The notes beneath the pieces are model-generated. The model ran no database searches. It saw only the letters and a program-made list of their open reading frames with translations, and was not told the DNA's origin. Both the position numbers and the translations under genes were made by a program. 21,863 bases of DNA from CAZJDM01 sp964544765. Its GTDB lineage: Bacteria; Bdellovibrionota_B; Oligoflexia; CAYFLR01. The stretch is from assembly GCA_964544765.1 (NCBI GenBank), contig CAZJDM010000069.1, positions 1 to 21,863 of the forward strand, in the 5' to 3' direction. Position 1 is the first letter of the stretch. Every line of letters starts with the position of its first letter. Positions 15,712 to 21,863 of the stretch are shown piece by piece.

Positions 15712-16881
15712 TTACTCTTTGGTGATTTTGAGGGGGCTGTTTTTCTTTTGATGAAATTGCCAATGTCGGTTTAGATGCTTTTGAGTATAATGCATAAAGA
15801 AAAATGGAATGATAGGAACTATCCAATATAAGGTAAATCTCCAAGGAGTACATTTATGTTTTATATCATCTTCTACCATAGTTTTAATTGATTTTCCCAA
15901 TAAATAGGCAAAAATTAAGTGAGTACCTGGTATAAATAAAAATACTGAGAAGAAGATAGTATTAATAGCTTTAGGAGAAGCCTTTCCTAGGTGTAAGGTT
16001 ATTTCATCGCAAATAGACACAACCCAAAAAATTACATATAAGCCTAATGAAAGTAGAGGTAGTATAATGGAGCAGTTTGTTAGTTTACGAATTTTTCCGG
16101 TTGATAGAACTGATTTATTTAAATCCTTAGAAAGGGCATTTAGTTCTTTGGTTGTTTTCTGCGATAAGTTAGTATCTAGGTTGTTAGAAGTAGATTGGGA
16201 TTCTAATTCTTTTAATACGGAGTCAAATTGTGACTCAATTAAAGTTTTATCCGGCTCGTTGGAAATTTGAATAAACTCAGAGTTAGTAGGTCTTTCAACT
16301 TTTTGATCATGATTGTTGTCTGATTTCTTTTCAGAAGTATCTACTTTCTTAGCTGGAGAACCCGGATTTGGGGAGGTAGAACTTAACCCTACTGTTGAAG
16401 GAGGTGGCTTTGGAGGACTAACGGTAGGGGAATTTTTCCTTCTCACAGGAATACGGGGAGGTATTTCCATTTCGATAAAAGGAATCGAGGCATCAGTAAT
16501 TTTAGGTAGAACGGATTTCTTTGTTTTGGCATTGGAATTGGGTGGCACGGGTTTTTGTTTTAAAGCTGTATCCACTAAAGTAAGATCGTCTTCATAGCTG
16601 GAGATGATTTTGGCTATATCATCCAGATTAGATTCAGGAGTCCCCCCTGTTGCTTTAGAAGGTTCCTTTGTTTTTGAGTCAAGGTTCTGGGGTTTAAAAA
16701 AGAAGTGTTTAAAGTCTATAACTTCTCCAAAAGGTCGCCAGGATTTATCTCCTTCTTTGAAAACATAAGCAGAAGGTTTAATTTGATTTTGACCGATAAA
16801 ACGCAAAATATCTTTTTTACGAAAGGGACCATATTGGGAATTGTTTTGATAAATATGCCAAATGGCTTTGTCTTCTTTCAT
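15712..16881 (-). CDS. GYF_2-domain membrane protein with proline-rich linker
   Basis: The 389-residue protein opens with a GYF_2-type domain (about 6-58; WHIYQNNSQYGPFRKKDILRF and SAYVFKEGDKSWRPFGEV), normally a protein-interaction module. A long disordered linker follows (about 60-260), rich in Ser, Pro, Lys and Asp with a PPRIPVRRKNSPTVSPPKPPP stretch. Three hydrophobic helices then fill about 270-372, resembling DUF4234-type membrane domains. No signal peptide is seen, so the GYF domain is probably cytoplasmic. Because GYF-type domains often bind proline-rich sequences, self-association with its own linker is possible. It is the first gene of the ABC operon. The exact function is unknown, and the ribosome binding site is weak (GGGGG 15 bases upstream). 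Confidence 0.85.
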   Translation of the reverse strand: MKEDKAIWHIYQNNSQYGPFRKKDILRFIGQNQIKPSAYVFKEGDKSWRPFGEVIDFKHFFFKPQNLDSKTKEPSKATGGTPESNLDDIAKIISSYEDDLTLVDTALKQKPVPPNSNAKTKKSVLPKITDASIPFIEMEIPPRIPVRRKNSPTVSPPKPPPSTVGLSSTSPNPGSPAKKVDTSEKKSDNNHDQKVERPTNSEFIQISNEPDKTLIESQFDSVLKELESQSTSNNLDTNLSQKTTKELNALSKDLNKSVLSTGKIRKLTNCSIILPLLSLGLYVIFWVVSICDEITLHLGKASPKAINTIFFSVFLFIPGTHLIFAYLLGKSIKTMVEDDIKHKCTPWRFTLYWIVPIIPFFFMHYTQKHLNRHWQFHQKKNSPLKITKE

Positions 16882-16916
16882 TGAGTATAATTACCCCCTA
16901 CGTTTAGACTTGGCGT

Positions 16917-16930
16917 GCATATTAGTATGC
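16917..16930. repeat. Short inverted repeat in the divergent intergenic region
   Basis: GCATA (16917-16921), TTAG, TATGC (16926-16930), about 40 bases before the GYF-gene start and about 50 bases before the forward promoter. It could be a regulator site for either gene, but five-base arms are easily found by chance. Confidence 0.25.
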
Positions 16931-16980
16931 TAGCAGAAAAGAAATAGGAATAAAAGTGCTAAGTTAGTTGCGATGTTCTA

Positions 16981-17010
16981 TTGGTCAATTTATCATCTTA
17001 ACTATAAAAT
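16981..17010 (+). promoter_or_regulatory. Candidate promoter for the aldehyde-dehydrogenase-like gene
   Basis: TTGGTC (16981-16986), then TATAAA at 17003-17008 (16-base spacer) or TAAAAT at 17005-17010 (18-base spacer). It would give a leader of about 100 bases before the ATG at 17118. Confidence 0.45.
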
Positions 17011-17105
17011 ACCTGGTATTTTAATGTCGAGAGGATTTCACCTTGCCTCTTTTAACTATCTTTATTATCATGAAGATCTCGTCTTTTTGGTTAGTCAAAA
17101 ATTCG

Positions 17106-17117
17106 AAAGGAGGTGAT
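17106..17117 (+). promoter_or_regulatory. Extended Shine-Dalgarno that sets the 17118 start
   Basis: AAAGGAGGTGAT is a 12-base perfect complement to the canonical 3' end of 16S rRNA and abuts the ATG at 17118. It decides the start: the longer frame from TTG 17043 has no comparable signal. It predicts strong translation initiation. Confidence 0.8.
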
Positions 17118-18617
17118 ATGGAATATCCAATAGATTTTCCTGGTTCATTAATTGGGGGGCAGTATCAGAATTTCGATAATGGAGAGCAGGGTGAAATAAA
17201 TATTGCTAATCCGTCTTTACCTTCACAGAAGATCATATCTTTTGAATATTTTTCTGATCAGGTTGATGCTGCTGTGAGTGAAGCAAAAAGATCACTTGTT
17301 GAATGGTCCTTTATCTCTCCTCAGAAGAGAGTCGAATCTTTAATGGGATTAAAGAGGGTTTTTGAAAGTCATAAAAATGAATTCATATCGGTTTTAATCC
17401 ATGAGAACGGTAGGCCCGAATGGGAAGCCGAGATTGAGTGGAACGAGACCATGCAAATATTTGGTTGTTTAGGATCCTTCATAAAAGAAGTATATGGACA
17501 AAACAATAATACAGATGATAATAACTCTGGAATTATCAGAAAGCCCTTAGGGACCATAGCTGTATTAACCACGTATTCCCAACCTCTATATGAACCTGTT
17601 AATTATGTTATTTCGGCACTTGTTGCGGGTAATACGGTTGTACTAAAGCCATCTACTCACACGAGTGGTATGGGAGTTTTAATTGCCAAATGCTTTAAAG
17701 AATCAAATCTGCAAGAAGGGTTAATAAACATTATATATGGTGACAGAAAGATTGGAAACCGGCTGTCAACCCACCCTGACATTGATGGAATTATATACTC
17801 AGGCTCTTTTGAAGGGAGTCAAGAAATTCGAAATCATATTGCAACTAATGTATCTAAAAAATTTATGGTGCAAACAGGCGGAAAGAACTCTGTAGTAGTT
17901 TTAGATGATGCTGATCTGGACGAGGCTATTTATCAGGCCGCGTATGGGATGTTGTTTAGTGCCGGTCAACGATTTCACTCTTCAAGACGACTAATTTTAC
18001 AAAGTGAGTTAGCAGATCAGTTTATGGAGAAATTTATTGAGGAAATAAAAAGAGTTAAGGTAGGACCAGTGAATAATGAGAAGCATGTTTTTTACGGTCC
18101 TTTATGCTGCAAAGAAGCTGTTAGGCAATTTCAGCGATTTCAGGGAATTGCGGGACGGGAGAGCCTTGAAACGTTTAGATGGGGCAAGGAAATTGATAAT
18201 GATGCAGAAGCATATATAGTAAGTCCTGGAGTTCACTTGATGGAGTGGAACAACAACAAAAAAAATGTTTATGAAAACACTGTTTTTTTTGGCCCTGATG
18301 TAGCGGTGTATATAGTAGACAGCTTAGATGAAGCTATAAATCAAGTCAACGACTCGGTGTTTTGTTTGTCGGCTTCTTTATTTTCAAAATCCACTTCAAG
18401 TTTTGAACAATTTATACGACATGTTAATGCAACATCTATTCTATGGAACCATCCGACGACTCATATAAACTATGAATTACCTTTTGGTGGTAGAAATAAA
18501 GCGGGAAATGGTCCTTCCGCAGGCGCATATATTATTTATGCTTGTTCGGTGGAAGTGAGTTATCAAAAAAAGAAAAGCGGGCTAACAAACGCTGACAAGT
18601 TGGTGCAATTGTATTAA
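17118..18617 (+). CDS. AstD-like aldehyde dehydrogenase homologue lacking catalytic residues
   Basis: The 499-residue protein has the full aldehyde dehydrogenase fold and resembles N-succinylglutamate semialdehyde dehydrogenase (AstD): RKPLGTIAVL, ALVAGNTVVLKPS, HPDIDGIIYSGS, FSAGQR..SSRRLIL, WNHPT..NYELPFGGRNKAGN. The reactive residues are replaced. The nucleophile in GQxC is Phe286, the general base of LELGGK is Gln252 (VQTGGK) and the oxyanion Asn of the PWNFP motif is Ser154 (TYSQP). Cofactor glutamates also differ: Thr180 in KPST and Val389 before FFGP. Lys177 is kept. No other cysteine lies near the site, so oxidation activity is unlikely. The frame is intact with a perfect ribosome binding site, which argues for a conserved non-catalytic role and against decay. 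Confidence 0.88.
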   Translation: MEYPIDFPGSLIGGQYQNFDNGEQGEINIANPSLPSQKIISFEYFSDQVDAAVSEAKRSLVEWSFISPQKRVESLMGLKRVFESHKNEFISVLIHENGRPEWEAEIEWNETMQIFGCLGSFIKEVYGQNNNTDDNNSGIIRKPLGTIAVLTTYSQPLYEPVNYVISALVAGNTVVLKPSTHTSGMGVLIAKCFKESNLQEGLINIIYGDRKIGNRLSTHPDIDGIIYSGSFEGSQEIRNHIATNVSKKFMVQTGGKNSVVVLDDADLDEAIYQAAYGMLFSAGQRFHSSRRLILQSELADQFMEKFIEEIKRVKVGPVNNEKHVFYGPLCCKEAVRQFQRFQGIAGRESLETFRWGKEIDNDAEAYIVSPGVHLMEWNNNKKNVYENTVFFGPDVAVYIVDSLDEAINQVNDSVFCLSASLFSKSTSSFEQFIRHVNATSILWNHPTTHINYELPFGGRNKAGNGPSAGAYIIYACSVEVSYQKKKSGLTNADKLVQLY

Positions 18618-18690
18618 ATTAATTTATACTGAGGGCAGAAACCAGCACCGTGTTAATTAGTTTCTGACTAAAGGTGATCTAATTATAGGT

Positions 18691-19416
18691 TTATGCGACG
18701 TCCTTTAGCCTACGATAAGCCTCTGATCCAAATTTTGCTTTATAACCAGCCAGTATTATATCTGCACCGGCTGAGAGTGTATATGCTTCAGCATTAATTA
18801 ATAAGTCATAATATAACCAGGCGGATAACTCTTTGTGATAATATTTACGAATGAACTCTCTGCGTTCATTTTCAACGCGTTTTACTTCGTCACTTGCCTG
18901 TTTTATAGATACGCCTCGGCTTTCAGCATATTCTTTCACTCTTTGTTCTTCCGGACTAAAAACACGGACGCGTAAAACCTTATCATCATCAACCACAAAA
19001 TGACCCCCTCGACCCACAATTAAAGAACTACCACGATATTCAATAGACTTTATTATACGTACCATTTTATAAAGATATTCCTTATCAGCTTTTCCAATTT
19101 CTAACTGAATACGGTCCAATCGTTCTTCAATTATTCGTTGACCTTCTTCTCCTAAGGAAGAAAAAAGTAAATCATGGATGGGATCTTTTGCCGTGATAAT
19201 ATGAATCATCTTTTGATCCCAAAAGGTAAATCCTAATTGTTCCGCTACCAACCTACCCATACTGGCTCCATGTGCTCCGAATTCACGTGACATCATTATA
19301 ACAGGTCTGTGTGGATTTCCCTCTAATGCTATTTTTTCTTTGGTATGTTTTATCCATTCTCTTACGTGTGACTCAACTTTTTGTTGTTCTGATGTCAGTT
19401 GATCGCTAATATTCAT
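18691..19416 (-). CDS. Cytidylate kinase-like family protein
   Basis: The 241-residue protein matches the cytidylate-kinase-like P-loop family (PF13189 type), not canonical Cmk. Visible parts are RPVIMMSREFGAHGASMGRLVAEQLGF..WDQKMI, a nucleotide-loop-like stretch at about 40-60; SLIVGRGGHFVV; and a basic helical region VKRVENERREFIRKYYHKE. The start at ATG 19416 is preferred to ATG 19428 because GGAG sits six bases before it and nothing precedes the earlier one. The substrate is unknown; relatives are annotated as putative nucleoside or small-molecule kinases. It follows priA on the same strand after 87 bases and converges with the aldehyde-dehydrogenase-like gene. Confidence 0.82.
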   Translation of the reverse strand: MNISDQLTSEQQKVESHVREWIKHTKEKIALEGNPHRPVIMMSREFGAHGASMGRLVAEQLGFTFWDQKMIHIITAKDPIHDLLFSSLGEEGQRIIEERLDRIQLEIGKADKEYLYKMVRIIKSIEYRGSSLIVGRGGHFVVDDDKVLRVRVFSPEEQRVKEYAESRGVSIKQASDEVKRVENERREFIRKYYHKELSAWLYYDLLINAEAYTLSAGADIILAGYKAKFGSEAYRRLKDVA

Positions 19417-19438
19417 ATTTAGCTCCATTGGATATATA

Positions 19439-19467
19439 ATTATAATTTTATCAAAATTATGAATTAA
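19439..19467 (-). promoter_or_regulatory. Candidate promoter for the cytidylate kinase-like gene
   Basis: On the minus strand, TTAATT (19467-19462), a 17-base spacer and TATAAT (19444-19439), ending about 22 bases before the ATG at 19416. The region is AT-rich and the -35 box is weak, so read-through from priA is an equal possibility. Confidence 0.3.
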
Positions 19468-19503
19468 AAGCGAGTGGGAATGGTTGTATTGCGTTTACCT
19501 AGG

Positions 19504-21837
19504 TTATAAGGTACTTTGTGGATCTACATCCAAACTATAGGAAACACCTGTAGCTAAAATTCTTTTAGAATAGGTTTTACGTATTGTATTTAATAAAAGA
19601 TTTACTTCAGAAGTATTCTGCGACTTGAATAAAATATAATAGCGATATTTGTTTCTAATTTTTACCAAAGAAGCTTCTGTAGGGCCAATTAATTCTATTG
19701 AGCGAAATAATTTCTGATTTTTGATAATGGTTTGTTCTAGCTGAGAATAAAGGTAAGAAATTGTTTTATTAACAAAGCTTTTTTGAATTCCACTGGCTTT
19801 CAATAAAGCATATTTGTATGTAGGAGGGAGTTTTAAGTGTTGTCGAAATTGGAATTCTTTTTGGTAAAAGGGGGTAAAATTTTGATCTTTGGCTAGCGTA
19901 ATACTATAATGATCAGGATTATAGGTTTGAATTAATGCTTTTCCAGGTTTACTGCCTCTACCGGCCCTGCCCACTACCTGAGTGAGCAATTGAAAAGTCC
20001 GCTCGCTAGACCTAAAATCAGGAATTAGTAATCCATTATCTGCATTGAGAACACCCACCAGAGTTACGTTTAAAAAATCATGTCCCTTAGCGATCATTTG
20101 GGTTCCTATTAAAACATCTGCCTTTCGAGAAATAAAATCATTGATAATTTTCGATAATTGTCCTTTAGAGGATGCTGTATCTCGGTCCAGTCGAAGGATG
20201 TTAATTTTAGGAAGAAGGCGATGTAAATCAGCTTCAATTTTTTGGGTCCCAAAACCCAAGCTGCCTAGATTATTTGATTGGCAACTGGGGCAAATAGTTA
20301 CATAATCATCTTGAAAATCGCAGTAATGGCATTTTAAACATTTTGGATTTTTATGAAAGGTTAAAGATATTTGACAGTTAGGGCACATAAGAGGATTTCC
20401 GCATTCAAAACAAAGGATGTAATTAGAATAACCTCTTCTATTTATGAGTAATAGAACTTGCCTACCTTTTTCGGTTTCTTCTTTTATGCTATTTAACAAT
20501 GGGGGAGAAAAATGATCAAAGGGAGACATTTGGATTTTTCGCATATCAATAATATCTACTATTGGTAAGATAGCTTTAGTTGTTCGTTTTTTCATTTCCA
20601 ATAGGTAGTATTTATTTATACATGCGTTGTGATAAGACTCAACGGATGGGGTTGCTGATCCCAATATAATGGGGATATTAAGGTGTTTAGCCAAAAACAC
20701 CCCCATGTCTCGAGCGTGATAAGGAAGATGGTGATCTTGTTTAAAAGAACCATCGTGTTCTTCATCGATAATAATAAGTCCTAAATTATTACATGGAGCA
20801 AACAATGAGGATCTGGTTCCTATTATTATTTGAGCATTACCCTTTTGAACTCGCATCCATTGGTTTAAACGTTCTTTGGGAGTTAGTTCGCTATGAAGAA
20901 CAGCTATTATATCTCCAAACCGGTGATAAAAAAGGCCAATAATTTGTGGGGTCAGAGAAATCTCAGGTAATAATAATAATGAAGTTTTCTTTTTTTTCAT
21001 GACCTGTTTAATAACTTGCATATAAACTTCAGTTTTTCCACTTCCTGTTATCCCATGTAACAAGTAAGGCTTGGTCCATTGGTTGATATTTATTTTCTCT
21101 AAAACAGATTTTTGTTCATTTGAAAGATGGGAAAAGTCTCGGCTTACATGTTGGTGATTGTTTAATAAAATCGAAAAATCTTCTGGGTTAAGATCAATAG
21201 AGAATACTTGTTCTTGCACAAGCTTTTTTTCTAAGAGTTTGCTTAACCGACTAGAGGAATAAAAGGGTTCTTTTCGAAGAAGAGTAAGGGAAGTAGGTGT
21301 ATTTGACAACTTTTCCCATAAGGAGCTTAAATGTTTGGATCTGGTTAAAAGCGGTTTTAATTGAGCTGGGTCATGATGAGGATTAATAGAATAAATCTTT
21401 TCTATACAAGACTCAATTGAGTAATGAGAAGTGTTATTTTCTCTTTTAAGGTTAGCAGGATTAGATATAAGTTTAGATGGTAAGGCTGTTTTATATACAT
21501 CTCCTAATGTCATACAATAGTAATCAGCAATAAAACGAAAAAAAGTAATGAGTTGTTTATTTATTAGGGGTTTTTCAAAGATAGGACTTATAATTTCTTT
21601 TATCGGGTAATCTGGTAATTGAAAGTTATCTATAGTTGATAGGACTACTCCAATTTTTTTTTGATTGCGAAAAGGGGTGTAAACTAATGAACCTGGCAGA
21701 AGTATTTTATTAAAGGAATAGGTAAAACTACTCGTATTAGGAATAGGAAGACCAACTTCGTAATAATATAGATCGTGATGCTCTTGCAAACCCCCAGTCT
21801 CTTTGTTGGCTTCGTCAAAAATTCGTCGCCTAACCAA
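19504..21837 (-). CDS. priA: Primosomal protein N' (replication restart helicase PriA)
   Basis: PriA recognises stalled or repaired replication forks and reloads the replicative helicase. The 777-residue protein shows the N-terminal DNA-binding domain (LPGSLVYTPFRNQKKIGVV), Walker A GITGSGKT (about 262-269), the DEAH-type box DEEH (about 358-361), GSATPS, and a zinc region with four Cys pairs (CFEC, CPNC, CLKCHYC, CPSC) between helicase lobes. Helicase motifs IGTQMIAKGHDF and QVVGRAGRG follow. It is a little longer than E. coli PriA (732). The start is TTG 21837, ten bases after AAGGAG; TTG 21789 is an alternative, nearer where family similarity begins. The gene is complete in the window. Confidence 0.95.
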   Translation of the reverse strand: MVRRRIFDEANKETGGLQEHHDLYYYEVGLPIPNTSSFTYSFNKILLPGSLVYTPFRNQKKIGVVLSTIDNFQLPDYPIKEIISPIFEKPLINKQLITFFRFIADYYCMTLGDVYKTALPSKLISNPANLKRENNTSHYSIESCIEKIYSINPHHDPAQLKPLLTRSKHLSSLWEKLSNTPTSLTLLRKEPFYSSSRLSKLLEKKLVQEQVFSIDLNPEDFSILLNNHQHVSRDFSHLSNEQKSVLEKININQWTKPYLLHGITGSGKTEVYMQVIKQVMKKKKTSLLLLPEISLTPQIIGLFYHRFGDIIAVLHSELTPKERLNQWMRVQKGNAQIIIGTRSSLFAPCNNLGLIIIDEEHDGSFKQDHHLPYHARDMGVFLAKHLNIPIILGSATPSVESYHNACINKYYLLEMKKRTTKAILPIVDIIDMRKIQMSPFDHFSPPLLNSIKEETEKGRQVLLLINRRGYSNYILCFECGNPLMCPNCQISLTFHKNPKCLKCHYCDFQDDYVTICPSCQSNNLGSLGFGTQKIEADLHRLLPKINILRLDRDTASSKGQLSKIINDFISRKADVLIGTQMIAKGHDFLNVTLVGVLNADNGLLIPDFRSSERTFQLLTQVVGRAGRGSKPGKALIQTYNPDHYSITLAKDQNFTPFYQKEFQFRQHLKLPPTYKYALLKASGIQKSFVNKTISYLYSQLEQTIIKNQKLFRSIELIGPTEASLVKIRNKYRYYILFKSQNTSEVNLLLNTIRKTYSKRILATGVSYSLDVDPQSTL

Positions 21838-21863
21838 TATGTTATGTCTCCTTATTTTTTCCT

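Noticed and set aside
16313..16597. Plus-strand frame of 94 residues, glycine-rich
   Set aside because: It is the antisense reading of the proline-rich linker of the GYF-domain gene (Pro codons read as Gly) and has no ribosome binding site.
18636..18666. CAGAAAC...GTTTCTG inverted repeat between the convergent aldehyde-dehydrogenase-like and kinase-like genes
   Set aside because: The loop is 17 bases, the stem is AT-rich and no T run follows, so it is not a credible terminator.
1..21863. CRISPR array, tRNA, rRNA, prophage or defence genes
   Set aside because: I looked for regularly spaced repeats, cloverleaf sequences, integrases, nucleases and toxin-antitoxin pairs and saw none; the only mobile DNA is the IS200 remnant.

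Overview
This window is an AT-rich (roughly one third G+C by eye), gene-dense piece of a Gram-negative bacterial chromosome close to the replication origin. It opens inside gyrA, which is followed on the same strand by rpmH, rnpA, yidD, yidC and mnmE, the classic origin-proximal housekeeping set. Pal-type OmpA lipoproteins, several other lipoprotein signal peptides, a YidC with a large periplasmic domain, and a LdcA + Mpl peptidoglycan-recycling pair all imply an outer membrane. The GldF/GldG/DUF4340 ABC operon, the GYF_2-domain membrane protein and Mpl are reminiscent of the old deltaproteobacterial assemblage (Bdellovibrionota, Myxococcota, SAR324-like groups). The window has no rRNA, so this placement is an inference and not a proof.

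Layout. 1-6312 (+): gyrA (5' end missing), rpmH, rnpA, yidD, yidC, mnmE; jag, often found between yidC and mnmE, is absent. 6341-6901 (-): a lipoprotein of unknown function. 7001-9328 (+): LD-carboxypeptidase and Mpl, two steps of murein peptide recycling. 9460-10615 (+): two tandem, recently related Pal-like lipoproteins behind a near-consensus promoter. 10622-11184 (-): a lipoprotein gene that reads as one protein only if a frameshift at an A6/T6 run is corrected; a 13-bp perfect inverted repeat lies inside it. 11300-16881 (-): an apparent operon of a GYF_2 membrane protein, ABC ATPase, ABC-2 permease (GldF-like), a decayed IS200-type transposase, a GldG-like auxiliary subunit and a DUF4340 protein. 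17118-18617 (+): an AstD-like aldehyde dehydrogenase in which the catalytic Cys, Glu and Asn are all replaced. 18691-21837 (-): priA, then a cytidylate-kinase-like protein downstream of it.

How the genes work together. The first block serves DNA topology, ribosome and RNase P synthesis, membrane protein insertion and tRNA wobble modification. LdcA trims recycled murein tetrapeptide to tripeptide, and Mpl ligates the tripeptide back onto UDP-MurNAc. The Pal proteins tether the outer membrane to the murein that this pathway maintains. The ABC operon probably encodes one envelope-associated complex of unknown substrate.

I see no CRISPR array, tRNA, rRNA, prophage or recognisable defence system. 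No stretch of 300 bases lacks a gene; the longest gene-free stretches are the IS remnant zone (13776-14174) and the divergent promoter region (16882-17117). The most unusual items are the apparent pseudoenzyme aldehyde dehydrogenase, the IS200 remnant fused exactly to the start of the GldG-like gene, and the frameshifted lipoprotein gene with its embedded hairpin.
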